64,000 bases of DNA from Pseudisothecium myosuroides (Eukaryota; Streptophyta; Bryopsida; Hypnales; Lembophyllaceae): contig OX637290.1 of the NCBI GenBank assembly GCA_951799445.1, forward strand, positions 23,554,987 through 23,618,986, written 5' to 3'. The translations under genes and the position numbers were made by a program. Below the pieces are notes generated by a model. The model saw only the letters and a list, made by a program, of their open reading frames with translations, had not been told where the DNA came from and did no database searches. Positions 11,346 through 22,581 of this stretch are shown piece after piece. Each line of letters starts with the position of its first letter. Position 1 is the stretch's first letter.

Positions 11346-13643
11346 AGATTCAAAGTTTCTGGCGATAAACTTCACATTTTTTTACCATTTTCTAACCAAA
11401 TTATGTTTTTCTGGTGTGATCTGGTGCACCAGAAAGCCAAAAAAAAAAAGAAGCGCTGGTCAATAGTGAAAAAGACTCAACCTAAGTTTGTTGCAAATCT
11501 TCATGGCAATCTCTGCACCCCACCTGGCGGGGGCATATGGGGGGCATTTGTTATAACTGTGAAGGACAACCCCCCTATTGAAGTCCCCAAGTCCTAGCTC
11601 GCAAGTTGACTGGCATTGCACTTGAGCGAGATTTCTTCTTCACTTCTTCATGAAGGCCAATGACTCCAGGCAACTGAAGGTTACGTCCCTGGCACGGTAA
11701 AATACATTCATTTGTTGTACAGTACTCTCGATCGGCCCTTTGCGACCGACGGACCGGCCAAGCTCTCTCGCTCGCTCGCCAACTTGATTCCCGGAAGGAG
11801 CCAACATGCCATTTCGATCCTAAGCCAACCAATTCAATTCCATGGGGATGATTGAAATTTGTCATCTTGCACTTGTTTTGCATTGCACCCTATGGATGGG
11901 AGATGATCGCAGCCAAGGGGGTGCCAGTGGGGAGGCACTTGGCCGTGCCCAGATCCATCAATGAAATCATGAGTACCATGGCGATGATACTTGAACAATA
12001 CCGCTGGAAGGGATGGCACCTTTCTGCTGAACTATTTAATTTTTTTAAGGTTCGGTAGAGAAAACTTGCCAAATACGGCACTGCACACATCCGAAAACTG
12101 GACAACAACCGTTACCATTTTCCGTACAAGAACCGCACAATTCAACTACCAATTCCATTGCGATAGGAATAAATTTTGTATCACCACCGAATGACTGCAT
12201 ATTGTGCGGTAAAGGGTTGCACGGAATTTTTAACTAGATTTCAGCTTCATTGCCTTTAAATTGCAATAAAAATTTGTAGGAAGAAACCTTTTTGCATTAT
12301 GTTTTTTGAAGGTGAATCTTAACATGCCATTTAATAATCACGCCAAATTTCAAAACATGTAAGTCTCTATATTTATGTGGAGAAAGATTTGAATTTTGTC
12401 TATGCAGTGATTGGCAAGTTTACTCTAGAGCTTAATTAATTTTTTTACCACATAATTTTTTTAATTTTTGAAAAATCATTTTCCTATAGTTTTGGCATCT
12501 ATTTTTAGAATTATGTTCCACCAAACTTGCCCTACAACTACAATACATCCTCTGTTGTGACCTATTTTTTCGTCATTGGATCATGGATTGAATCATAAGT
12601 GATGGAGGTATACATTGTATAAATAACTTCAAGAGTTATAGCAAAATAGAGTTAATTAGAGTAAAACGAGTATTAGTGGAAACATTGGTTGCATAGACCA
12701 TATAAAAGACCCACAAGAAGGTGTCACATGGCAATTGAAACCTAATAATCATGGATCTAGTCTGCATATTTTATGGTTAACAAGGTCATCTTTTTTACAA
12801 ATGAAGTTACATGTGTTTTTAATTAAGATTCACCAATGAATGACCAATTGAAGGCCCTAAAATAACATCAGTGTCTAAGACTTTGCACCTCATCATGAGA
12901 TTAAATGACTATAAACCAAACAAATTTGTGTGAGTTTTTTTTAATATTCAATAAAATGTGATATTTGAATCAAATATAAACAAATTAGTATTAAACTTAG
13001 TGGAAGTCAAAAAATGAGATTTCTATATTGTATGTTAAATTTATTCAAAATGAAGATAGAATTGATAGATTTTCTACAATTATGCCCTAATTTCAATGTC
13101 TTTGTGTAGGACATTGTGCAAGAAGAATGTTTCTATTGGTTAAATTTATTAGTGCACGCTTTGGGATACAATCTCAAATCATAATAATGGCCTACTTTAC
13201 ATGCAAATAATCTAATATCAAGTTACATGTACATAACATACATTTATTACACATAATAGAACATGTATCACAAATGAAGAAAATTTTGGTCCTTTTGGAG
13301 TTAGCACAAATTAAAATTCATAACATTATTTTTTGTTTTTGTAATTCTACCCCATGTATTTAGAGGGTTGGAATCAACATTGCATTACAAATTGACTTCT
13401 TCAATATTAGATAGCATTCTAAGCTCAAGTTTTATTAAACATTTGTCTATTTTTATGCAAATCCTATAGAAATTTGTTGCTACCATTTTTGTTTGGCAAG
13501 ATTGCAAACCAACACACAAACTTTAGCCAAACATTTGCCATAGAATTCAATAATGACAAATTCACCAAAGTTCACAGAAACAATGACTATCTAATGATAA
13601 ATATTGTATCTACTCAAGCCTACCTTGGTTTGATTTGAGACTA
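11346..13643. other. Intergenic, unclear remnant at 11400-12230
   Basis: The segment 11400-12230 is richer in G+C than its surroundings and carries overlapping open frames of 60-100 codons on both strands, none with a recognisable domain. It could be a fragment of an old gene or element. From 12240 to 13643 the sequence is AT-rich and I see nothing in it. Confidence 0.4.
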
Positions 13644-14040
13644 ATCTATACCTTAAAATAGGTTGCTTGTTTTTTGTTTGTTATGGTGAATTTTCCTTGA
13701 CCGTGCATCCTCCCATTGCATCCTTGGTACCATTGGAAAGCCCTCTGCGAGGAGGGACTTTGTTTCGTGTCATTAGGACACTTGGTGTGAAAGTTATGGA
13801 TTTTTGAGTTATTTTTGGATCTTAAATTATCCTAAATTACAAATCTCTTGGACCATGTGTCCCCCGGGTCACGTTCTTGGTACCGTTGGAAAGCTCTTTG
13901 CAAGTAGGGATGCACAGGGCCACAGACTTTGTTTTGTGGCATTTGGACATACGGTGTGAAAGACATTCAATTTCGTTTTTTTATGAATTTGAAAATTTGA
14001 AAATTACTTTTATTTTGATCGTGACAACGGCACAGGGCAC
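13644..14040 (+). repeat. Repeat family R, copy R2 (two internal units)
   Basis: Same block order as R1, but the GGTACCRTTGGAAAG..GAGG segment occurs twice (about 13726 and 13880), so this copy is a head-to-tail dimer like R3. It ends with GACAACGGCACAGGGCAC, matching the terminus of R1 and R3. Confidence 0.72.
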
Positions 14041-15551
14041 ACTACTGTAGTTCTTACTAATAATGTTGCGTGCCATTGTCCTCTGGACCTTGGTCAAGGG
14101 TCTTGAACTAACTTACCATCCCAATGCTTGATTCCCTCCAACTGACTCTCATCTTCTAATGTCAGGCCACCAGGGCAACCGAGGCCGTGAATGTAAAACA
14201 ATATAAGCTGTAAGTTACATGGTTGGCCCCTGAGTGCAAGTAAAAGTTAAGTTGTTGGTTTTGTTTTGCACTGACTAAATTTTCAGTCCTTCGTGTCAAA
14301 CAAGAGAAACAAAAGAAGCGAGCAAAAGAAGAAAAAACAGCGGACTGGGGTTCGGCATCTTGATCCATATCCTTGGTCTTCCTTTGGAGAGTTTGGAGCA
14401 TTCATCTGTTGGAGGATTGTCTCTCTCTTCAGTCCGTACTCTAGCTCTGCAAACTGAGGTCTTATTAGGAGTTAAGTTCCTGCACTTGTGCTCCAGTGGG
14501 CGCCCAACTCAATGCCACAGGACCACACCAACAACCAGGACAGGACTGGACTGGACAGTACAACCCAATCAGCTTCATCCATGAACAATGGAACTTAGTT
14601 GGCAACAACATTCATCCATCTCAGCTGAAAACCCACCCTTGCCGTGGCTCTTTTTACAGGAATAAGGTAGCCAACAGTCCATCTTCGTCAGAATTGGGAG
14701 TTTGCCCTCATGCCAGTGCTCAAGTTTTTTCATTTGTTTCCCACACAAAGACAAACAAGTGTGAGAAATGGTGAGAACACTTGAAATTATATTTTTTCAA
14801 CAAAGTGTGAATTTGTTAAGAATTTTTGAAGTGTGTTGTTCATCATGGCCCAAAAGAGTCTCTTGAGACTACCCCCAGACCGTGTATCCATAATGCTTGT
14901 CTTACTCACCTAAAGCAATCGTAGGTATTTTTTTTAGCGTGGAAGCCTAAAAAAGTCACTTCTAACAAATAATTTATATTGAAAAGTTGGAAGTTCTTAA
15001 TGAGGTCACTAATCACTCCACTACGGTCATCTAAGATGTTGATTGTGGCCCAAATCTCGTTTATTGAAACCCTCCTATAATGGAATCATTTCCAAGGTGT
15101 CCATCATGGATCTTTTAACATTAATGGGTAGTTTTACCTTATGAACTGCAAGAATTCACATATGATATGGATTTTTCTCATCAACACCACTAATATTGTT
15201 TTCAAAATGTATATATGTCTGTGGAGGTTATTGCAGGTTTTCTATTTCTATTGGTTGGGCAGTGCAAAAAACAATCTTCTCAAAAGTGATGAAGTTATTT
15301 AGATCCACTGTCATGAATGAAACTTACAAATTATGGACGATAAAATACTTATTTATTTGTATAAAGTATGTAGATTTGTCTATAAAAAGTGATACCATCC
15401 AAAGATTTTTTTAGCAATTATGTGATTTTACCCACCTATAAGGAACACTAAGGAAAATACTTACTTGACTAGACTAAGCTCTAAGACCTATGACTTGTCT
15501 AATTCATCTTGTAAATGACAAGTCATACCTTAGATCAAATGTAGGTCTTAA
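14041..15551. other. Intergenic, no gene seen
   Basis: 14160-14780 has near-balanced base composition and short open frames on both strands without a recognisable domain. The remainder is AT-rich. No terminal repeats, RNA genes or splice-supported coding segments were found. Confidence 0.4.
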
Positions 15552-16130
15552 CCACTAAAGTCCCATTTTTCCCTTGAAGGACAAATTAAAGTTTAGGTAG
15601 GTTCCTATTATTACAATATTTTGAAACCTTTTGTTAATCCCTAAAGTCCTTTGACTATGTTTCACCGAAAAGCCATCGAAATGGGCCTTTTTGATGGCAT
15701 AGACCCTCAAAAATGACAAATGAAATCTTGTTGCATCTAACCGTAAGATCTAATGGTAGACTACTTCATTATGATGTAGGAAAAAATGGTAGGTTTTGAC
15801 TACACAAATTGCGAGATTGTAGTATTTGAAGTTGAAAAAAATGTTTTAGGGGGGGGTCTAATTCTGGGTAGCTCTAATTTAGGGAGGCTTTTGCACAAGC
15901 TAATTTCACTTTTTTGCTTGAACCATTTTAGCTTGATTTTTGTGATAAAGTTGGCCACATGGTCAAAAAAATTCATAACATTTCAAGTTAGAGAACATGT
16001 ACCAAAAAATTCCAATAGGGAACTAGCTTCAAGAAATGTCTCATATTAAGTCCTTTTTTCAACAATTTATGGCTTGCATATATAGTAATTTCTTCAAAAT
16101 GTGAACGGTGAATTTCTAGGTTTCATATAG
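15552..16130. mobile_element. Two nested TTAA-element fragments
   Basis: A fragment starts CCACTAAAGTCCC after TTAA (15548-15551) and follows the hairpin end of copy A for about 70 bp. It is interrupted at TTAA 15634-15637 by a second left end, TCCCTAAAGTCCTTTGACTATG-like, which matches the left end of copy L and continues to about 16130 with L-like blocks (TTGGCCACATGGTC, CATTTCAAGTTAG). Right ends are lost. Confidence 0.55.
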
Positions 16131-16496
16131 CTCTAGAAAAAGAAAAAGAAAAATTGCCCAAAATATCAAACTTTGGCAAGCTTAATCAATCTGTGTCCAA
16201 GTTGAAGTGAAGGATAGTTGGACATATTGGGCTTGGTACGGGAGGAGGCTAGGTCACTGTTAGCAAAGCTCGACTCATAACAAATCACTGACATTGGATC
16301 ATGTTCTCTTTGATTTTAAAGATGTTCCCTTTTTCTTTGATTTTGAAGATGTTCTTTATTCTATGAACTATAATTTGAAAATATTCAACATTAAATTCTA
16401 ATGATATCAAACTAGAGGGCAAGATCTTTTGTAGCTTGTAAAGTCACATATATTGTGTGTTCAAAGATGAAAAGAGAAGATTTTTGTACAAGTGGG

Positions 16497-17020
16497 GTAG
16501 TAAGAGGTAAAACAACCTATACGGGACATATAAATTAGAATTACTAGGAGCTCAACCGCTCATAGTTAAGTGAAAAGTAGGAATTGTGTTCAAATTATAA
16601 TTTTAGGCCTCATTTTGGCATAGTCGAATAACTTTTTCCAAAAAAAATTGAACTAAGAAAAGTTAGTAAATTAAGCTAACTTTCATCCCCAAAAACCTTT
16701 TGAGATTTTGAGTCTCCAATAAAAAGTTATGGACAAATTTCATAGAGGGGTTGGAAGGAACATTTTCATTGACATTTTCAAACATTCTTTCTGAATTTTG
16801 TTCATAACTTTTCTTTAGAGGCTAAAATCACAAACAAGTTTTTCAAGAAGAAAATTAGCTTGATTTTCCAACTTTTTTAGTTCAAAGTTTTCTAAAATAA
16901 GTTATTCTACTATGCCAAAATGAGGCCTAAAATTCTACTCTGAACATAATTCCTATGTTTTGACAATAAATGGTCAAGCTCTCATCTTTAGATTATCCCA
17001 TATCCTTTGAGTATTCATAA
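16497..17020. repeat. Foldback (long hairpin) element
   Basis: Two arms of more than 200 bp in inverted orientation around about 16765. Matching pairs include TTTTAGGCCTCATTTTGGCATAGT (left) against its complement at about 16910, TTGAACTAAGAAAAGTT against AACTTTTTTAGTTCAAAG, and AAAAGTTATGGACAAATT against its complement at about 16800. The outer left end starts near ACAAGTGGGGTAGTAAGAGG. It is related to 44573-45082 and 7690-9010. Confidence 0.78.
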
Positions 17021-17474
17021 CAAATAATGGATTGGATTATAAAAACGGCTTTTCCATCTTGCATTCCTACAAGAGTGAAAGAAGCAATTGTTTTACTTAA
17101 CCATCAATTTTTTTTATGGTAGTTTGTCAAATGACAAATTGATAATTGATTCAATGGATTCTTTGGGCATTTTTTTTTCAATTGTGGCAACTAGGAGTAA
17201 CCTCCCCGTTAGGCCAAAGGAAGCCATAGAATAACCGCCTCATTCAATATTAGAAGAGTTACCTAGTCTGAACTTTGAACAAAAAGTTGTTCAAGACCCT
17301 GCCCAAGCTCTTCCGAGCATTGCAATTCAAATTTTGATGTAGTGTAATTACCCCAATGGCGACAAATAACAAAAGGGGTGTACTACTACCACCTACCTAT
17401 TGCCAAAACTACAAATCCAGTCTAATCCAACGGTTGCGATCTTGTCATTTTTGACATTTTTCTGAAAAAAATTT

Positions 17475-17541
17475 GACGGACTCTCGACCATAGTTTGGGT
17501 CGTTGTTTTTGGCTGACCCAAACTATGGTCAAGAGTCCGTC
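17475..17541. repeat. 27 bp inverted repeat (hairpin)
   Basis: The left arm starts GACGGACTCTCGACCATAG at 17475. The right arm, ending CAAGAGTCCGTC at 17541, is its reverse complement with one mismatch, around a 13 base loop. Related phrases (GGACTCTCGACC, GGGCATAGTGTGAAG) recur to about 17705, just before the (AC)25 tract, so this is part of a small repeat cluster of unknown class. Confidence 0.8.
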
Positions 17542-17731
17542 GCAAGGCCATTGCCATGTAGGCATTTGTTGCCATGTAGGTAGGCGGACTTTGGATCTTT
17601 GGGCATAGTGTGAAGGGTCGAGAGTCCAAAGTCTTGGTTTTTTGAAATCTGATTGGTGGAAACCGACGGACTCTCGACCTTCGGGCATAGTGTGAAGCGG
17701 CCCTAAGATAGAAAAACACATTGACTTTTGG

Positions 17732-17732
<1 letters not shown>

Positions 17733-17782
<50 letters not shown>
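17733..17782. repeat. (AC)25 microsatellite
   Basis: A perfect dinucleotide run of 50 bases next to the hairpin cluster. Open frames through it are artefacts of the repeat. Confidence 0.97.
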
Positions 17783-17785
<3 letters not shown>

Positions 17786-17890
17786 CCAAGCACAAAGTAA
17801 TTTGAATGCTCTAGGCACCCAAAAAATCTACAAAAATGTGAAACAAATTTTATTTTATTTTTCTCAAATACTACAATTTGTCTACTTCAA

Positions 17891-18799
17891 CCCCTGGAGG
17901 CTCAAGGCATTTTCTGGCTCTGAAACCACTGAAAACTGCCATTTCTACTGCGATCACTCCCTAAACCTATTTATTTATTTGTTTTCAGAATCTAACCATA
18001 GGATCTTGTACTTCACTTGTCTCAAATCATGTGGTAAAAATTTCATGAAGTTTGACTGTACGGATTGGAAGATATTAGCGTTTGAAGTTGGAAAAAGAAG
18101 ATTTTTTGAACCTTGGATTGCAATTTCAGATGACTTTGACGGCCATTTGTGGATTTTTTTTGCACTACACACCATAAAGTTAAATTTTTTTATGTTGAAC
18201 ATTTGAGTTGAGAGTCGGGGAATTTTTTTTCAGAATGTCAAAACTTGATTTTCACATATAAAAAAATTGTTAAGTAGAAGTAGGTCCAAAATTGAACAAA
18301 ACACTAAATCTTCAATAGCTCTTAGATGGAATTAAAAAACCATAACCCCAACGGTGGGATTGTTCTTGCAAACAAACTTAACCTTTTCAAAAAACAAAAT
18401 TTGAAAAAATTTCGAAAATTGCATTCAAAAATGAATTTTATAAGTTGTTTTTTGAAGAAGACGCTTAGATTGCCCGAAAAACAAGATTGTCCATAACTTT
18501 CTCATTCTAAGTCCAAATAGAATGAATCAAAGCTTCAAATATAGACAAAAACATGATCTTTGAGAAAAAACATAAAAAAAAAAATTCAAGTTTTTAAAGT
18601 TTTTTTTTCTGCCTGGCGAACTGCTTTTTTGACTTCGGACAACATAATTTTTTTTCCCGGGCACCGATTGAAAAAAAATTATATTTTTGGAAAGCTAATG
18701 TGATTTCCTAAAGTTTCAAAAAATCGGGTCGAAATTTCAGGTCGCACGAGCTGCCCGAAATCCCAAGTGTCCCTCGAGGGGACTTTGGGCCTTTAGGGG
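17891..18799 (-). mobile_element. TTAA-flanked piggyBac-like MITE, copy C (C/D subfamily)
   Basis: 909 bp, from CCCCTGGAGGCTC after TCAA (mutated TTAA) to GGGCCTTTAGGGG before TTAA (18800-18803). It is very similar to copy D (27973-28898) along its whole length, differing mainly in A/T run lengths and scattered substitutions. The hairpin GTCCC-CTCGA-GGGAC lies just inside the right end. The internal box AACCATAGGATCTTGTAC is at about 17995. It is inserted next to an older element fragment at 18804-19325. There is no transposase. Confidence 0.86.
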
Positions 18800-18803
18800 T
18801 TAA

Positions 18804-19325
18804 TCATCCCATTTAGATTCTGAAAGTTAATGAGCTTGTTTTTGTATGCTCACGATACAATGAGATTAATGTATCAATTCCATCTTAGAGATATCAATGA
18901 TTTAGTTTTTTCTTCAATCTTGTTTCTACTTGTACTTAACAATTTTTTAATGGATGTTACTCAAATTGTTCTTTCTAATTTTTTATTTCCCCTAGACTTT
19001 CAACTCACATTCTTCAACATAAAAAAAATTTAATTCACAATTTGTAGTCCAAAAAATTTTAATTGAAAAAATTCAAAGTCTTACAATCTATTCACAAAAG
19101 GTGCCCAAAAAAAACCTTGTTTTCTTCACTGAAAATGTGATATCTCATAATCCACGTAGTCAAAGTTTCTGAAATTTGTCCCTTGCATTTTAATACAATT
19201 CTAGTGCAAGATCCTATGGTTAAATAGGCCAAGAATTTAGAATTTTTTTTCCCCTCTTTGCAATAGAAATGGCAATTATTGAGTGGTTTTCGATGGGGAA
19301 AAAAGCCTTCAGACTATTGTAGGGA
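18804..19325 (+). mobile_element. TTAA-element right-half fragment
   Basis: Continues directly from copy C with the right-hand half of another family member: CAATTCCATCTTAGAGATAT, TACTTAACAATTTTT, GTGCAAGATCCTATGGTTAA (about 19204), a TGGGGAAAAAAGCC block and the end ACTATTGTAGGG before TTAA (19326-19329). The left half is not recognisable on the far side of copy C, so the host was truncated or has decayed. Confidence 0.65.
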
Positions 19326-19810
19326 TTAAATTTTAGTCTAAGGTACCGACGGGCATTCTACCGTACTATGGGAATTAATCAACCACCAAGTATTCCCTTG
19401 ACGGAAGGATCGATAGTTTAATTCAGAAAGCAAATTTTCCCTCAAAAAAGAGACCACTACAGTAGAGTTGGTGTGGCGAGCTTGCCTGTTTTTAATCCTT
19501 TTCTGACATTTTCCCTGTCTAATTGCCAAGTGCATCATTCCACAAGTGCCTTGGGGAGCATGAGAGGGACATGCCAATTGCCGAAATTTGTTTGCATGCT
19601 AAAATGAATTAACTTATACTTGGTCTAGTCTAGAAAAGGGAAGTCAAAGAGCTTTCAGGGATGTTTTGTACTTTTTTTCTTTTTTTTAAAGCACATGAAT
19701 TGGAATTTCAGTGATGTTTTGTACTTTGAGTGATGTTTCTTTGATGATGGGAGAGTTTGAACCAACATCATGGTTCTTTCAAGACCAAAAAATCATGAGA
19801 TGAATCAACC

Positions 19811-20142
19811 TAAGGTAGGAGGTCCTGAAATCGCTCATTTAAGAGCTGAAACTGAATTTTGGGGAGGTGAAACGCCTCAAAATATTTTTCAGTGAATTTT
19901 CCTTGAAAGACAAGATGAATTGGCATCTAACCCAAGTCGTTTCATATTTTTTGGAACTTTCTAGAATTAGTTATGAAAATTTGAAGTTGAAGTGGCATAG
20001 GGCTCTAAAATCGCCCATCCCCTAAAATGTACATTGTTTGTACATCGCTGAAGGCTATGAAAAAGCAACATGTACAAGCAGCGTGCATTTGAGTAGGGTG
20101 GGCGATTTTAGAGCCTATGCAATTTCAGGACCTCCTACCTTA
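19811..20142. mobile_element. TA-flanked MITE, AGGTAGGAGG family, copy 1
   Basis: Ends AGGTAGGAGGTCCTGAAAT and ATTTCAGGACCTCCTACCT are perfect inverted repeats, flanked by TA on both sides, about 330 bp in all. The interior is shared with 32623-32939 (reverse orientation) and 57490-60285. TA flanks fit the Tc1/mariner-pogo superfamily but could also be part of the terminus. Confidence 0.82.
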
Positions 20143-22577
20143 GCAGTTTGTGCTGGACTAAAGAATGGGAAAAAAATAAAAAGTTATAATAGAGGAGTTC
20201 TAAAATGTACACTAGACAAATATTATCTTCTCGTATTCCCAAATGGTATATATATAGAAATAAAATACTTTCATATTTATTGTGGGTTCACCATAGTTTT
20301 ATTACATTCTAATCCCTCAAAGACAAATATTAGCTCCGTCTCATGGAGCTTCTTGAAGATTCATATTTTGGTGTACAAAGTTATTTTTGAACGGACAGTA
20401 GTAAAAATTTTATTGAAGATTGTGCACCTGTTACCTTTGTGAAAATATAATTTTTTTTTAATGGATGCCCAAATCAAAAGTTATGGGATTTCAAAGTATA
20501 GGGGCAACTTGGGCACTACGCTAATAGAGGGCAAGCAATCAAGCAAGCTATAAATGTTTTTCCATTAATTTTGAACACTTATATCTCACAATTTATAAAG
20601 CCAAATAGTCTGAAATTTTTTCCATACATTCACATAGTTACATAGGCCAATAAAGTATAAATGAAATTCAATTTATTTTTTGACCAATTTTCACACAATG
20701 GACTAACAATAATAGTTTCTAAATAATTTTAGCACCATTAGCTCAAACTTTAGTGTAAGTTCATGAAATATTATTTATTTTATATTTTGTAATTGATTTA
20801 GAAAAGTAAATATTTGCATTGAACTTTGGGATTTTGATTTTTTCAAAATTGAATCCTCCAAAAATATTTGAAATCTTACTATTGTGGTTGCTTTTTTTTA
20901 GACATTCTCTCAATGCAAGATTTTTGTGTATGTTAGACAACTCCATTATCTTTGAAAATTAGTATGCATGTAAATAACGGGACTACCTACCCAATGGATG
21001 AAGTTCCCAAAACTGAGTTAAATTATATTGATCCTGTTGAGCAGGGCCCAAAATTTATTTTTTTCTAACTTCAAATGTTGTAATCTTGCAATTTGCGTAG
21101 TCAAATGTCTAAAAAAAATCCTGTAAATTCCTATATTGTAGATTCCTAGTAGCTTGGTCAAAAAATAATTAAAAGGGTGCCTAAATTTTGGAAAATTAGT
21201 ATCTTAATTTGTCCAAAATATGTATTTATTAAAGGTTGGCCAATATATAGAAATTCAACTTGCATTCAATTCATAGAAATTCAATTTACTCATAATCTTG
21301 CATTTCTTTGTTGTCAATAAGTATAAACATACAATGCAAAGTTTTTAGCCTTGCCATTTTGACTGTTCAAAAATATAATTTCTTACAAATAGAGAGTTTA
21401 GGATTTGGAGGTCAAGCCAAGGATTTAGATAAATGTGGGTGCCTTGGATGAAAGTAGCAACAACCATTTTGAAATTGTAAGAACAACTCAAATAAATGTC
21501 TAACTTTTTTATTTTTTATTTTTTGTATATAAATTTTTTGATTGTCTAATCATTTTTTGCACTTCAATTAATTATTAGGTATAAAATTGCCCAAACTACT
21601 ATAAATCTTTAGTAGTAGCCTTGTATACACTACAAAAAAGCGGTGTTTTAAGTATAGTCCTAATAGTATAGTCCTATAAATAATGACCTTTTAAGGAGAT
21701 TTTTATGGTTGAAAACACCCCTTTATCTTGTAGTGACAAATTTGTATGGTTGAAAATTTGAATTCTTATATTATTTTAGTTATCTTTGATCCACTAGTAA
21801 GTAGAAGTTTTCGATATGAAAAATAGTCAAAGAACTTTAGGGGTTAAAGTTTACAATATAGAAGGTTTTCAATATTTTTAGTTGAATCAAGTCTCACAAT
21901 AAGATACAAAGACTAATTCTTTAACCTCAAAAAAGACCAAAATTTCCTGTAAAGACAATAGAGAATTCTAGTAGGTTTATAATCTCAATTTTTGATGTGA
22001 TTCTTTTTTTTAAATATAGAAATAAAAAACAAATTAGCTTTTTAAGAAATTTTCATTGGTGTGGGAATAAAATTTATGGAGCTCTAAGTACAAAATGCTA
22101 AAGTCTTGGTAACTACAAAGATCAAAATAACAAAAAAATAAAATAAAATTATAGAATATATTTACATCAACATGAAAATTTTAGTCCATCTGGATTAATT
22201 TGAAGCTTTTGAAGAATCTTGTTTTATGGGCAATGAGGACATCTATTTTAAAAAATAATTTATGATTTATACGTGATTTCTAATTTCGCTATTTTTCAGT
22301 AATCAAAGGTCTATAAAATTAAGATTGTTTCTTAAAATAATGTCGTTGCTAGAATTAACATGTTTCAATTTTATTTTAAAAATATTATCAAAATAGTTTT
22401 TCCTTCCATCTTGAATCTACTTCTACTTCTACTTCTACTCAACATTTATTTTTTTAAAGAATAAAATCCAAATGGAGGTTATAGAACATTTTTCCTTATC
22501 TAGGCTTTCATATTAAAATTCTAAATTCTAAACAAAAAGAATAATAATTTAACTTCAAATGCTTCTAAGTTGGTGGC
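20143..22577. other. Intergenic, old TTAA-element remains
   Basis: AT-rich. Blocks such as GTGAAAATATAATTTTTTTTT..GATGCCC at about 20440 resemble the interior of copy A, so diverged remains are present, but no ends could be set. Short open frames (for example about 20038-20442) have no recognisable content and partly overlap the MITE end. Confidence 0.45.
21628..21735. mobile_element. Small CACTA-type MITE
   Basis: Starts CACTACAAAAAAGCGGTGTTTT and ends AAAACACCCCTTTATCTTGTAGTG in inverted orientation; about 108 bp. The flanking triplets are ATA and ACA, one base from a 3 bp duplication. The CACTACAA terminus is typical of plant CACTA elements. Confidence 0.7.
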
Positions 22578-22581
22578 TTAA

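Noticed and set aside
11403..12194. Possible gene remnant in a GC-richer block.
   Set aside because: Frames of similar length occur on both strands and none matches a family I know.
17393..17818. Long minus-strand frame with a run of alternating Val and Cys.
   Set aside because: It is the translation of the (AC)25 microsatellite plus the hairpin cluster.
17975..18206. Open frames on both strands in copies C and D (17975-18202, 28036-28281).
   Set aside because: Both strands are open in both copies, and the copies are near-identical, so openness is inherited, not selected. No domain is visible.
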